Below are positions 8,917 to 18,844 of a stretch of 64,000 nucleotides of DNA, in pieces (position 1 is the stretch's first letter; every line of letters begins with the position of its first letter). The stretch lies in NCBI RefSeq assembly GCF_024701375.2, contig NZ_CP113910.1, positions 2,356,001 to 2,420,000 of the forward strand, given 5' to 3'. The position numbers and the translations under genes are program-made. The DNA is from Streptomyces sp. KMM 9044. Lineage in GTDB: Bacteria > Actinomycetota > Actinomycetes > Streptomycetales > Streptomycetaceae. The notes under the pieces are model-generated. The model saw only the letters and a list, made by a program, of their open reading frames with translations, was not told the DNA's origin and searched no databases.

Positions 8917-10562
8917 ACGACGGCGTGAACGGCGTGGCACTCGCCGTCTTCATCTTCTTCTTCGTCCTCGTCACGGCGATGGGTTTCCTGGCCGCCCGCT
9001 GGCGCAAGGCCGCCAACGAGCACAGCCTCGACGAATGGGGCCTGGGCGGACGGTCGTTCGGCACCTGGGTCACCTGGTTCCTGCTGGGTGGCGACCTGTA
9101 CACCGCGTACACCTTCGTGGCCGTACCGGCGGCGATCTACGCGGCGGGAGCGGCGGGCTTCTTCGCCGTGCCGTACACCATCCTCGTCTACCCGCTGATC
9201 TTCACCTTCCTGCCCCGGCTGTGGTCGGTGTCGCACAAGCACGGCTATGTGACGACCTCCGACTTCGTGCGCGGCCGGTTCGGCTCGAAGGGACTGTCGC
9301 TGGCGGTGGCGCTCACCGGCATCCTGGCGACGATGCCGTACATCGCCCTCCAACTGGTCGGTATCCAGGCCGTGCTGGACGTGATGGGCGTCGGCGGCGG
9401 CGAGGACACCAACTGGTTCGTCAAGGACCTGCCGCTGCTGATCGCCTTCGGTGTGCTGGCGGCGTACACGTACTCGTCGGGTCTGCGGGCCCCGGCGCTG
9501 ATCGCGTTCGTGAAGGACACGCTGATCTATCTCGTGATCGCGGTGGCGATCATCTACATCCCGATCAAGCTGGGCGGCTTCGACGACATCTTCGCCAGGG
9601 CGAGCGAGGCGTACAGCGAGACCAACCCGGCCACCGGCGCGGCGCGCGGTTCGCTGGTGCCGGCCGAGGCGGGGCAGTGGACGTACGCCACGCTGGCGCT
9701 GGGCTCGGCGCTCGCGCTGTTCATGTACCCGCACTCGATCACCGCGACGCTGTCCTCGCGCAGCCGTGAGGTGATCCGCCGCAACACCACGATCCTGCCG
9801 TTGTACTCGCTGATGCTGGGCCTGCTGGCGCTGCTCGGCTTCATGGCGATCGCGGCCGGGGTCGAGGTCAGCAACGGGCAGCTGGCGATCCCCCAGTTGT
9901 TCGAGAACATGTTCCCGGCCTGGTTCGCCGGCGTGGCCTTCGCGGCCATCGGCATCGGGGCGCTGGTGCCGGCGGCGATCATGTCGATCGCCGCCGCGAA
10001 CCTGTTCACCCGTAACATCTACAAGGACTTCATCAAACCGGACGCGACACCGGCGCAGGAGACCAAAGTCTCCAAGGTGGTCTCGCTCCTTGTGAAGGTG
10101 GGGGCGCTGGCCTTCGTCCTCACCATGGACAAGACGGTCGCCATCAACTTCCAGCTCCTCGGCGGCATCTGGATCCTGCAGACCTTCCCGGCGCTGGTGG
10201 GCGGTCTGTTCACCCGTTGGTTCCACCGCTGGGCGCTGCTCGCGGGCTGGGCGGTCGGCATGCTCTACGGCACGGTCGCGGCGTACGGGGTGGCCTCGCC
10301 GACGCAGAAGCACTTCGGCGGTTCGTCGCGGGAGATCCCGGGCATCGGCGAGATCGGCTACATCGGCCTCACCGCTTTCGTGATCAACGCTCTGGTCACG
10401 ATCGCCCTGACCTTCGTCCTGCGGGCGGTCAAGGCTCCCGAGGGCATCGACGAGACCCGACCGCGGGACTACACGGCGGACTCGGGCGACCCGGGGGTCA
10501 GCACCGAGCTGCCGCTGGACGCGGCCGAGGCAGCCGACGTGGCCGCCGACGGAAAGCGCTGA
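8913..10562 (+). CDS. Sodium/solute symporter (SSS family), possible monocarboxylate transporter
   Basis: A 549-aa integral membrane protein with about 13 predicted helices. It has the SSS-type region SFGTWVTWFLLGGDLYTAYTF near the N-terminus and an SSS-like segment AAIMSIAAANLFTRNIYKDF in the second half. Pairing with a DUF3311 gene is typical of MctC-like permeases for short-chain monocarboxylates, but the substrate cannot be read from sequence. The GTG start at 8913 overlaps the DUF3311 stop. The C-terminal ~40 residues are acidic and cytoplasmic. The gene ends just before the decayed nrd operon. Confidence 0.87.
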   Translation: MNDGVNGVALAVFIFFFVLVTAMGFLAARWRKAANEHSLDEWGLGGRSFGTWVTWFLLGGDLYTAYTFVAVPAAIYAAGAAGFFAVPYTILVYPLIFTFLPRLWSVSHKHGYVTTSDFVRGRFGSKGLSLAVALTGILATMPYIALQLVGIQAVLDVMGVGGGEDTNWFVKDLPLLIAFGVLAAYTYSSGLRAPALIAFVKDTLIYLVIAVAIIYIPIKLGGFDDIFARASEAYSETNPATGAARGSLVPAEAGQWTYATLALGSALALFMYPHSITATLSSRSREVIRRNTTILPLYSLMLGLLALLGFMAIAAGVEVSNGQLAIPQLFENMFPAWFAGVAFAAIGIGALVPAAIMSIAAANLFTRNIYKDFIKPDATPAQETKVSKVVSLLVKVGALAFVLTMDKTVAINFQLLGGIWILQTFPALVGGLFTRWFHRWALLAGWAVGMLYGTVAAYGVASPTQKHFGGSSREIPGIGEIGYIGLTAFVINALVTIALTFVLRAVKAPEGIDETRPRDYTADSGDPGVSTELPLDAAEAADVAADGKR

Positions 10563-10623
10563 CACGGGCTGGCACCGCACACGGGGACGACAACGGGCAA
10601 CGGCCGCCGGAGAAACCCGGCGG

Positions 10624-11441
10624 CTCTCCGCCCGGATCGCGGAGCGGATCGTGCTCGCCGTGTACGAGACCTCCGCCGACCTGACCGAACGCGACGGTGT
10701 CCTGCCGGCCTGGGAACACACACGGACCGCCCGGGGCGTGCTGCACCCCGACCACTACGACACCGCACTCGCCTGGCCCGAGCGGCGGTCGGCGCTGCGC
10801 GAGCGCATCGCGTCCGTCGGGCCTGCGCAACGCGCTGCTGCTGGCGATCGCGCCGACCGCCACCATCGCGTCCATCGCGTCCATCGCCGGCGTGTACGAG
10901 TGCGTCGAGCCGCAGGTGTCCAACCTGTTCAAGCGCGAGACGCTGTCCGGCGAGTTCCTCCAGGTCAACTCGTACCTGGTGAACGATCCGAAGCGGCCGG
11001 GCACGTGGGACGCGCGGACCCGCGAGGCGCTGCGCGAGGCCGGCGGCTCGGTGCGGGGGGCACCTGGATCCCCGAGGAGGTGCGCGAGCTGTACCGGACC
11101 GCGTGGGAGATTCCGCAGCGCGGTCTGATCGACGTGGCCGCCGACCGCACCCCGTTCCTGGACCAGTCGCAGTCGCAGTCGCTGAACCTGTTCCTGGAGA
11201 CGCCGACCATCGGCAGGCTCTCCTCGATGTACGCCTACGCCTGGAAGCGGGGCCTGAAGGCCACCTACTACCTGCGCTCGCGCCCGGCGACCCGCATCGC
11301 CCGCGCGGCCCAGGCGCAGAGCACCGCCGCCACCGCCCCCGTTTCTCCCCTGCCCCCGTCCCCGCCCGGCAGCCGGCCGCCGACCCCGAGGCCGTCTCCT
11401 GCTCCCTTGAGACCCCCGAGTCCTGCGAGGCCTGCCAGTAA
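10624..11441 (+). pseudogene. nrdA: nrdA remnant: class Ia ribonucleotide reductase large subunit, C-terminal fragment
   Basis: Only the C-terminal third of NrdA remains, spread over three frames. Frame 1 gives ERIVLAVYETSADLTERDG, WEHTRTARGVLHPDHY and ERIASV. Frame 2 then carries LRNALLLAIAPTATIASIAS and EPQVSNLFKRETLSGEFLQ. Frame 1 resumes with WIPEEVRELYRTAWEIPQ, DQSQSQSLNLFLETPTI and KRGLKATYYLRSRPA. Frame 3 ends with the redox tail SLETPESCEACQ and a TAA at 11439-11441. At least three frameshifts and loss of the N-terminal two thirds rule out function. The vitamin-B12 riboswitch known upstream of nrdABS in S. coelicolor would lie in the deleted part. Class II reductase (nrdJ, elsewhere) normally makes this loss tolerable. 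Confidence 0.88.
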
Positions 11442-12036
11442 TGACCAGCACCACGGGACCACCCGGACCCAGAACCTCCTCGACCCGGGCTTCGAGCTCA
11501 CCCTGCGGCCCATGCGCTACCCCGACTTCTACGAGCGCTACCGGGACGCGATCAAGAACACCTGGACCGTGGAGGAGGTCGACCTCCACTCGGACGTCGC
11601 CGACCTCGCGGAACTGAGCCCCGCGGAACAGCATCTGATCGGCCGTCCGGTGGCGTTCTTCGCCACCGGCGACTCGATCGTGGCCAACAACCTCGTGCTC
11701 ACCCTCTACCAGCACATCGACTCCCCGGAGGCGCGGCTGTATCTGTCGCGGCAGCTCTTCGAGGAGGCGGCGCACGTCCAGTTCTATCTGACGCTGCTGG
11801 ACACCTGTCTGCCCGGCCTCCAGGACCGGACGGCCGCGTTCGCGGCGGTGGAGAACATTCCGTCCATCCGGGAGAAGGCCGAGTTCTGCTTCCGGTGGAT
11901 GGGCTCGGTGGAGAAGCTGGACCGGCTGGAGACGCGGGCCGACCGCCGCCGCTTCCTGCTCAACCTGATCTGCTTCGCCGCGTGCATCGAAGGTCTGTTC
12001 TTCTGCGGGGCGTTCGCCTACGTGTACTGGTTCCGC
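11441..12036 (+). pseudogene. nrdB: nrdB remnant: class Ia ribonucleotide reductase small subunit
   Basis: The ATG at 11441 overlaps the nrdA stop (TAATG). After five codons a one-base deletion near 11457 shifts the frame; homology then continues as RTQNLLDPGFELTLRPMRYP, ENIPSIREKAEFCFRWMG and ACIEGLFFCGAFAYVYWFR, with iron-ligand helices such as RQLFEEAAHVQFY visible. The sequence stops matching NrdB near 12036 and runs, in another frame, into the nrdS remnant, so the C-terminal part (including the NrdA-docking tail) is deleted. Confidence 0.88.
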
Positions 12037-12769
12037 CGCCGGGGCACGAGACGCGGGACTTCCCGCCCGAGCTGCTGGACGCGCTGCGCCGGGGCGTGGA
12101 CCGGGGGGCCAGGGTGCTCAGCGTCTGCTCCGGCGTGTTCGTGCTGGCCGTCGCCGGTCTTCTCGACGGCCGGCGCGCCGCCGCACACTGGCGGCACGCG
12201 GACGCGCTGACCAGTAAGTACCCCCATCTGACCGTGGAACCGGACGTGCTCTACGTCGACGAGGACCCCGTGATCACCTCCGCGGGCACCGCCGCCGGGA
12301 TCGACGCCTGTCTGCATCTCGTGCGCAAGGAGCAGGGCCCGGGGTCGCCAACCGGATCGCCCGGCGCATGGTGGTGCCCCCGCACCGGGACGGGGGCCAG
12401 GCCCAGTACATAGAACGCCCGCTGCCGCTGCCCGGCGGCGACACCGTGACCGAGGTGCTGGTGTGGACGGAGCGGCACCTCGACGAGGAGGTCACCGTCG
12501 AGCGGCTCGCGGCCCGCGCCCTCATGTCCCCGCGCGCCTTCGCCCGCCGCTTCCAGCAGGAGACCGGCACCACGCCGTACCGCTGGATCCTGCGCCGGCG
12601 TGCGCTGCTCGCCCAGCGTCTCCTGGAGGGGACCGACGAGACGGTGGACGCGGTCGCGGGTCGTACGGGCTTCGGCAACGCGGCCGCGCTGCGCCACCAC
12701 TTCGTACGCGCCGTGGGAACGACCCCGAACGCCTACCGGCGGACGTTCCGTGGCCCCGAGGCCGCGTGA
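12037..12769 (+). pseudogene. nrdS: nrdS remnant: GATase1-like/AraC-family regulator
   Basis: This is the remainder of an AraC-family regulator with an N-terminal DJ-1/PfpI-like domain. Frame 3 carries RVLSVCSGVFVLAVAGLLDG and TSAGTAAGIDACLHLVRKE; a one-base shift near 12340 moves to frame 2, which carries RIARRMVVPPHRDGGQAQY and the double helix-turn-helix (TVERLAARALMSPRAFARRF and AVAGRTGFGNAAALRHHF). The beginning is lost at the deletion that joins it to nrdB. In S. coelicolor nrdS is the third gene of the nrdABS operon and encodes an AraC-like protein, so the position fits. Confidence 0.75.
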
Positions 12770-12808
12770 ACGCCCGCCGGAGGTGACAGTCCCGCCGGCT
12801 GTGACGGT

Positions 12809-14239
12809 TCAGCGCGTGACCGGCCTGAGCATCAGCCGGTTCGGGCGCAGGGTGATGCCCACACGGGTGGTGTCGTCCGAGCCGGGGACGTGCTCGAAGC
12901 GGAACTTCGTCGCCAGCGCGGCCGCGATCAGGCTGAGCTGGGCCATCGAGAAGTGATCGCTCGGGCACTTGCGGTTGCCCACGCCGAACGGGCTCATGGC
13001 GTATTTCGGAACGTCCTTCGCACGCTCCGGAAGCCAGCGGTCCGGGTCGAACTCCAGGTTGCGCTCGTACGACTTCGGATCGCGCTGGATCGCGAACGGA
13101 CTGTAGATGATGTCCGCCCCGGCCGGAATGCGATAGCCACCGAGCTCCGTGTCCCTGACCGCCCGGCGGGTCAATATCCAGACAGCGGGACGCAGACGCA
13201 TGGACTCGACGACGACATTGTTGGTGTGCGTGAGCTTCTGTATGTCCTCGAATGCGACCGGGCGGCCCCCGGTAACGGCGAGAACCTCGTCGCGCATCCT
13301 GTCGCCGTGTTCCGGGTGCGCGGCAAGTGCCTGCAGCAACCACATGATCGTGGAGCCGATCGTTTCACCGCCGGGGGTGAGTATCGCGAGCACCTGGTCG
13401 TGGATCTCCTGCTCCCCGATCGGGTCGCCATTGTCGTCCTTCGCCTCCAGCAATGCCGTCAGCAAATCGTCCGGCCTTTGATCGGATACACGGCGCTCGG
13501 CGACGATCTCGTCGACCACGCGATGCAAATCGGCCAGAGCCCGGTTGAATTCGCGGTTGGCCGGAAGCGGCAGTTTGTACAGCGGGCCGAGCGGCAACAC
13601 CATCCGCCGGTACATGCCGCGGAAGACGGTGGAGAGCGCGACGCACAGCCGGTCCGCCCGCTCGTCCATGTAACCGCCGTGCAGGAGACAGCGGGCGGCG
13701 ATGCGCACGGCGACCCGGAACGCCTCGGTGGTGCAGTCGACCGGCTCCCCCGGCACCCAGCGCCCGGTCAGCGCGTGGGCCTCCTCTTCGATGACCGGGC
13801 CGTAGGCGGGGATCGCGTCGAGCCGGAAGGCGGGCTGGATGGTGCGCCGCTGGCGCCGGTGCAGCGGGCCGTTGGCCGTGGCCACGCCCTCCTTTCCGAG
13901 CAGGTCCTCCATCGACTCCCACAGGGGGCCGGAGATGATGTAGTCGGTGCTGAGGGCCAGCGCCCCGGTGAGAGCGGGCGTGGTGACGGCGTACACGGTC
14001 TTGGGGCCGAGCCTGAGCCGCACGATGTCGCCGTGGTCGCGCAACTGGGAGATGAAGGCCAGCGGATCGCGGACCAGTCTGAGGCCGTGGCCGAGGCCGG
14101 GGATGCCTCCGCCGGCCACCGGCGCCACGTGCAGCCCGGTCGTGTCGGTCCTCCCCCGGGTTGCCTCGTCGGCCGCTTCGGATGCTCCGGATGCTCCGGA
14201 TGCGTCTGGTGCGTCGGGCGTCACCGACTCGAGGGTCAT
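12809..14239 (-). CDS. Cytochrome P450 (CYP170-type, albaflavenone biosynthesis)
   Basis: A 476-aa P450. The heme loop is [17 protein letters not shown] (Cys near 427). The K-helix ExxR is ESMRLRP. The I-helix segment is [18 protein letters not shown], where Glu stands in the acid-alcohol region. The start ATG (14237-14239) overlaps the cyclase stop (ATGA), giving tight coupling. The S. coelicolor ortholog CYP170A1 oxidises epi-isozizaene twice, via albaflavenols, to albaflavenone. That enzyme is also reported to have a second, farnesene-synthase active site; I have not verified those motifs here. Confidence 0.9.
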   Translation of the reverse strand: MTLESVTPDAPDASGASGASEAADEATRGRTDTTGLHVAPVAGGGIPGLGHGLRLVRDPLAFISQLRDHGDIVRLRLGPKTVYAVTTPALTGALALSTDYIISGPLWESMEDLLGKEGVATANGPLHRRQRRTIQPAFRLDAIPAYGPVIEEEAHALTGRWVPGEPVDCTTEAFRVAVRIAARCLLHGGYMDERADRLCVALSTVFRGMYRRMVLPLGPLYKLPLPANREFNRALADLHRVVDEIVAERRVSDQRPDDLLTALLEAKDDNGDPIGEQEIHDQVLAILTPGGETIGSTIMWLLQALAAHPEHGDRMRDEVLAVTGGRPVAFEDIQKLTHTNNVVVESMRLRPAVWILTRRAVRDTELGGYRIPAGADIIYSPFAIQRDPKSYERNLEFDPDRWLPERAKDVPKYAMSPFGVGNRKCPSDHFSMAQLSLIAAALATKFRFEHVPGSDDTTRVGITLRPNRLMLRPVTR

Positions 14240-15321
14240 TTCTCACCTGCCGTTTCGTTGTTGACGTACGGGGGCGTGGACCGGTCGTCCCAGCTGTCGA
14301 CCCTGTACCGGCCGGATTCGTGGTGGAACCAGTAGACGGAACTGAACCAGTTCCGCATGTTTCCGAGGCAGGCACGCACGGCCGCACCCCGTTCCTTTCC
14401 TCCTACCGTGCCGTCCTCGAGACCGTCGGCGAATCGTAAGACCTCCTGTTCGACGTCGATGAATTCGTTGATGCATTCCTCGATCCGGCGCCTCACATCG
14501 GCGGTCGCCTCTTCGAGAGTCAGCCGTTCGTGGGTGATGAGACTGATTCCGAGGTTGTGCACCTCATTGCCCGCCAGTTCCTTCGGGAGTGAGCAGAGGT
14601 CGTTGTACCAGGCGGCGAATTCCTGACTCAGTAGAGCCGCCTTCCGATAGGACGGGTCATTCCGCACGAAGACCGGCAGTTCACAGCCCGCACTCAGCTC
14701 CAGTAGATCGGTCCAGATCCAGTGGGCGAAGGTGAGCCGGCGCAGTTCCAGGTATTCCTCGACGGTCGGGACGATCCCCTCCGTACGATTGAAAAATTCC
14801 CGGTCGTACGCCTCGATCACCGCGTGGAAGTGCCGGGCGAACCGGGCGTTCCACGTGTCCGGGAGGAACGAGTACAGCCGCCGCACACCGTCCGCGAGCC
14901 CGGCCACCAGTGCGTCTTCGTGACGCAGGTGGTCCGTGGGACGGTCGAGAGCCGTGTGCAGGTGGTCCTTCAGCCGCCGCCAGGCGCCGGGACGGCCGTG
15001 CACGATGTCGCGGTCGTGCCGGTCGTCCCAGACGAAGAACCACGCGCTGTAGTCCGCTATCGCCTGGAGGACCTCGTCGGCGGCGCCGGTGTAGTAGCCC
15101 GCCATGAGGTCCGTGTAGCACAGTCCGTCGGCATATTCCTCCACCTTCTCGGCCGGCATGAGCCGCTTTTCGAGCAGCCACACACGGGTTTCCTTTTGGA
15201 GCTTCGGCCAATACGGATGGAGTTGCCGGGGAAACGCCGCCTCGATCACCGGGAGGAACAGCGCCGGTGGAACTGCGATGGCGGTCGGTTTCGATGTGGT
15301 GCCGCGTGACAAAGCATGCAC
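14236..15321 (-). CDS. epi-Isozizaene synthase (sesquiterpene cyclase)
   Basis: A 361-aa class I terpene cyclase that converts farnesyl diphosphate to epi-isozizaene. The aspartate-rich motif is [10 protein letters not shown] (about residues 96-105) and the NSE/DTE magnesium motif is NDLCSLPKE (about 240-248). Length and sequence closely match the S. coelicolor enzyme. I chose the GTG at 15321 because GAGAGGGG lies 7 bases upstream and it gives the homologous N-terminus; a longer reading to 15345 has no support. A TTA leucine codon at 14437-14439 makes expression likely to depend on the bldA tRNA. The stop overlaps the P450 start. Confidence 0.94.
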   Translation of the reverse strand: MHALSRGTTSKPTAIAVPPALFLPVIEAAFPRQLHPYWPKLQKETRVWLLEKRLMPAEKVEEYADGLCYTDLMAGYYTGAADEVLQAIADYSAWFFVWDDRHDRDIVHGRPGAWRRLKDHLHTALDRPTDHLRHEDALVAGLADGVRRLYSFLPDTWNARFARHFHAVIEAYDREFFNRTEGIVPTVEEYLELRRLTFAHWIWTDLLELSAGCELPVFVRNDPSYRKAALLSQEFAAWYNDLCSLPKELAGNEVHNLGISLITHERLTLEEATADVRRRIEECINEFIDVEQEVLRFADGLEDGTVGGKERGAAVRACLGNMRNWFSSVYWFHHESGRYRVDSWDDRSTPPYVNNETAGEK

Positions 15322-15651
15322 GAACAATCCCCTCTCAGCCGCCACTTGGTGTGCGCCCCGTTCCCCCGTCCCGGGCGCGCGCCGTTGCGTATCCCTGCCA
15401 CTCCATTCAGCACCACAACTGACCGTTTTGGGAACGCATTTGCCTTCTTCACCACCCGAGGGTGCCGAGAATCTTCCCTTGGGTGTCTGATTTCGGGCCG
15501 CCGGGCCGCCGAGGGGTCGAACACGTGCCGGAAAGACGCACGGCGCCTGGTCCGGTAGGGATGCCGGACCAGGCGCCGTGCGCGAGGGAGTTGTGCGGAC
15601 CAGCGGACGAGAGGGGCGAGGAGGCCCGGACGTGACGGGCGCGACGGGAGA
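15322..15651. other. Intergenic region between the cyclase start and deformylase stop
   Basis: No gene is supported in these 330 bases. The part near 15321-15500 must hold the cyclase promoter on the minus strand, but no clear -10/-35 pair was identified. A strong hairpin occupies 15538-15581. Confidence 0.5.
15538..15581 (-). terminator. Strong intrinsic terminator after peptide deformylase
   Basis: Perfect 18-bp inverted repeat (arms 15538-15555 and 15564-15581, beginning GCACGGCGCC) with an 8-base loop. It lies about 70 bases beyond the deformylase stop on the minus strand and insulates the cyclase promoter. Confidence 0.85.
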
Positions 15652-16302
15652 TCAGTCGTTGGCGACCACGGGATAGCGCGGCTCGTTCTCGGCCATCTGC
15701 CGCAGCACGTCCTTGCGTTCCCGCTTGGAGAGCCGGTCGATGTACAGGTAGCCGTAGAGATGATCCGTCTCGTGTTGCAAACACCGTGCGAAGTAGCCGG
15801 TGCCCCGCACCTTGACCGGGTTGCCCAGCTCGTCCTGGCCGGACACCTCGGCGCAGTCGGGCCGGGCCAGCGGGGAGTACGCCGTGGGGACGGACAGACA
15901 GCCCTCGTTGGAGTCGTCCAGCCGGCGCCTCCCGGCGGGCAGTTCGACCAGCTCGGGATTGCAGACCACGCCGACGTGGCGTGCGCCGTCGTCGTCCGGA
16001 CAGTCGTAGACGAAGACCTTCAGGTCGACACCGATCTGGTTGGCGGCCAGGCCCACGCCCTCGGCGGTGCGCTGGCTGGCGAACATGTCCGCGACCAGCT
16101 GCTGGAGTTCCGGACCGAAGTCGGTGACGTCCCGGCACTCCTTGTGCAGCACCGGATTGCCGACCACGGTGATCGGCCGCGGGGTGCCGCGCTCGACCCA
16201 GGCGGCCTCGCGCTCCGCGCAGCCCTCCGTGTCGATGACGTACCCCTCCTCGTCGACGGGGAGCACTCCCGCGTGCTGCTGATCGGTGTCCTGCTGAACC
16301 AT
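15652..16302 (-). CDS. def: Peptide deformylase
   Basis: A 216-aa metalloenzyme that removes the formyl group from nascent N-terminal methionine. All three motifs are present: [10 protein letters not shown] (motif 1), EGCLSVP (motif 2, Cys metal ligand) and QHETDHLYG (motif 3, HExxH-type). The protein has an N-terminal extension of about 45 residues relative to minimal enzymes, and its C-terminus is [18 protein letters not shown]. The ATG at 16302 is chosen from homology; the frame stays open far upstream but that sequence is antisense shadow of the TPR gene. Streptomyces carry several def genes; this is one of them. Confidence 0.93.
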   Translation of the reverse strand: MVQQDTDQQHAGVLPVDEEGYVIDTEGCAEREAAWVERGTPRPITVVGNPVLHKECRDVTDFGPELQQLVADMFASQRTAEGVGLAANQIGVDLKVFVYDCPDDDGARHVGVVCNPELVELPAGRRRLDDSNEGCLSVPTAYSPLARPDCAEVSGQDELGNPVKVRGTGYFARCLQHETDHLYGYLYIDRLSKRERKDVLRQMAENEPRYPVVAND

Positions 16303-16447
16303 GACCGACGTACGCCTTCCTGGAAAACATGGGGTGTGATACTGATACAGGGTACGGCGAACGGACGTCCCGCCGACCGGCCCTCGCCCGCGGCCGGCAC
16401 GGCAACCGGCCCTGTGGTACGCCCCGTGAACGGGCCCCGGGAACGCC

Positions 16448-17428
16448 CTAGCAGACCTCTTCGAGGTCCCGCCAGCCCCGCGAGTCCGGGCTGTCCGCGA
16501 CCCATCCGTCCAGCAGCCCGCGGACCAGCGAGGCCGGCGCGGCCAGCCCACACTCGCGCTCGGGCACCCACAACTGCCCGTCGGTGCGGTGGCCGAGCGG
16601 CCCGGGGTGTCCGGGCTCGCTGTGGTCGTGCGGGTCGAGATGCTCGCCCTCCCCCTCGTCGGACGGCATCCGGGACTCCGAGCACAACCGGCACAGCAGC
16701 CGCACCGAGGACGACCAGTCCTCGGCGGCGAACCCGGCGTCCGCGGCCAACCGCTCCAGGGCGTCCCGGTCGACCTCGCTCGCGGCCTCCAGCAGGACCA
16801 CCCACGTGGGCACCGGAGAGGGCGCCCACAACTCGATCTCGTCGAACACCGGGTAGGTGTGCCCGGCGGCCGTGCTCCGCTCGCCGTGCGGCACCCCGTC
16901 GTGCAGGACGACCTCGCCCCAGCGGCGGCCGGAGGACGGCAGTGGAATGGACAGCACCTCAATCCGGGCGGGATCGAGCCGTCGCCCCCAGACGACCTCG
17001 GCCTCCCCCTCCGGGGACAGCCGCACGGCCGCGCTGCCCAGGTCCATACCGAGCGGCTCGCCGGAGTCGGTGGGGCCCCCTGGCACCTTCAGCCCGTAGG
17101 CCTGCCAGGCGCGGCGGGCCAGCGGCCAGTCCTGCAGGGCGGTGGCGGCGATGCCGACGTTCCACCAGTCCGGCGCGCCGGTGTCCCGGTCGAGCAGCGC
17201 CACGGCCCTGAGGCCCGCTGCCCGCGCCTGCTCCCAGTCGTGCCGGAACTTGTGCAGCAGCGCGAGGTTGAACCAGGACTCCGACAGCCAGGGTTCCAGA
17301 TCGGCGGCCCGGGTGAGCAGCGCACCCGCGTCCTCGTAACGGCCGTCGCCGATGAGTGTGAACGCGCGGTCCGTGGCCTGCCGCCAGGAGGCGGAGGGCC
17401 TGTTCCGTCCCTTGCCGAAGATCCTCAC
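16448..17428 (-). CDS. TPR-like repeat protein of unknown function
   Basis: A 326-aa soluble protein. The first ~110 residues contain two TPR-like helical pairs ([58 protein letters not shown]). The rest is an acidic beta-rich domain ending in a segment with HDH and CRLC residues and no recognised catalytic motif. I chose the GTG at 17428, where homology to the family begins ([10 protein letters not shown]); an earlier in-frame start at 17521 would add a basic, non-conserved leader. It is upstream of def on the same strand, with about 145 bases between. Function unknown; a scaffold role is a guess. Confidence 0.75.
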   Translation of the reverse strand: MRIFGKGRNRPSASWRQATDRAFTLIGDGRYEDAGALLTRAADLEPWLSESWFNLALLHKFRHDWEQARAAGLRAVALLDRDTGAPDWWNVGIAATALQDWPLARRAWQAYGLKVPGGPTDSGEPLGMDLGSAAVRLSPEGEAEVVWGRRLDPARIEVLSIPLPSSGRRWGEVVLHDGVPHGERSTAAGHTYPVFDEIELWAPSPVPTWVVLLEAASEVDRDALERLAADAGFAAEDWSSSVRLLCRLCSESRMPSDEGEGEHLDPHDHSEPGHPGPLGHRTDGQLWVPERECGLAAPASLVRGLLDGWVADSPDSRGWRDLEEVC

Positions 17429-17700
17429 GATTCCCGCCTGCCAGTTCCGTGCGGTGGGCGGCCTAGCCCCCGGACACCGTCTCCTTCGCATCCAACCACG
17501 TACGGGCGGAAGGGCGCCCATTACCCATGGGTTACCCCGGACCGGCCCGGGTCAGACCGTCCGGTTCGCGGCTCTCGCCGCGGTCGGGCGCCTGTCCTCA
17601 CGCCGGTTCTCGCGCCCTTTCCTCCCTCGCCCCCCACTTCGGTCCTCATCCTCATCCTCACATCCCGGCCTCCGCGGTCCTTGGGCGGCCTCCCACTGCC

Positions 17701-18830
17701 TCACGACCGTCCGCCTCCGTCGTCGTACCCGTCTGCGTAGTCCCTCTCCCTGGCCCTGGACAGCACCCGGGCCAGGGATTCGACGACCTGGGGCGCGTAC
17801 TCACCGGCGGTACCGAGGCGCAGTTCCTCCAGTGCCGTCAGCGGTCCGCCGGGGCCTCCTGCCCGGGACTTCTCGTCGTACGCGTTCACCACCCGGACGA
17901 TCCGCGCGGCCAGCGGCTGCTCCCCGTGCGGTTCGGCCTGCCGCTCCACGATCCCGGCCACCCTCGGGTCCACCCCGGTCTGCCGGACCACGGCGCCGCC
18001 GAGCAGGGCGATCCGCCGCTGTTGCGCTGCCGACAGGGCGGCGGTGGCGCCCTGCCGGCACCGGGTCGACAAGGCTGAGCTGGCCGATGTCGTGCATCAG
18101 GGCCGCGTACTCCAACACCACCAGATCCGGCTCGGCCAGTCCCAGGTCCCGGCCCACCGACCGGCTGAGGTCGGCGACCCTGCGGGCGTGCCCGGCCGGG
18201 GTGCAGCCGGCGATCTCTGTGGCCCGCGCGAGGGAGGTGATGGTCTGGCGGTAGGTGGCCCGGACAGCCGCGTACCGTCGGTAGGGCAGCTGTGCGAGCA
18301 GCAAGGGCACGGAGAGCAGGGGCAGCGCCCACAGCCCCACGGCCGCGACGCCGAGCGCCATCCCCGCGCCCGTCGCGACGGCGGCGGCCCCGATGCCGGA
18401 CAGCGCCCTCAGTTCGTCACGCAGTACCGGCGGGAAGGGCCAGCCGGTGCGGGAGCGGGCCAGCGCGGCGGCGAGCACGGTGTCGCACAGGGCGGACAAC
18501 GACAGGGGGACGAGCAGCAGCAGCGCGTAGGCGGGGCCACCCCCGTCGTCGAACGTCCCCCTGCCGTACAAGGGCTGGATACACACGGCGACGAACCCGA
18601 CGGTGAGGCTCCGGCGGGCCAGCCGGTCGCGGGTGGGTCCGTGCCCGCGGCCGATGTGCGGCACGCTGCCGAGCAGGGAGGCGGCGAGGACCACGGCGCC
18701 GGCCTGGGCCACGCCGTGGTGGCTGGGTCCCCCGCCGGCCTCGCCGAGCAGCGCGTACGCCAGTGACCCGGCGGCGGCGAGCGGCGCGGCCTGACGGACC
18801 CGCGGTCCGTCGCGGGGCTGCGTTCCGGCG
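17701..18830 (-). pseudogene. HD-domain membrane protein remnant (second of a tandem pair)
   Basis: The middle part (about 18070-18830) encodes several membrane helices (LAYALLGEAGGG, LLLVPLSLSALCDTVLAAAL, GLWALPLLSVPLLLAQLPY) and then an HD phosphohydrolase segment (EYAALMHDIGQLSLVDPVPA). A frameshift near 18065 moves the continuation (RRIALLGGAVVRQTGVDPR, RIVRVVNAYDEKS) into another frame that ends at a TGA at 17701. The start is missing because a deletion joins this gene to the upstream HD gene near 18835. HD domains of this kind usually act on cyclic nucleotides or nucleotides. Confidence 0.72.
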
Positions 18831-18844
18831 CCCGGCAGCGCTCC

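Noticed and set aside
10563..10650. Remains of the B12 riboswitch expected before nrdABS
   Set aside because: No GCCACTG B12 box or matching helices were found; the deletion of nrdA's N-terminus appears to have removed it.
17523..17534. Palindrome ACCCATGGGT upstream of the TPR-like gene
   Set aside because: Short, with no matching known operator; probably chance.
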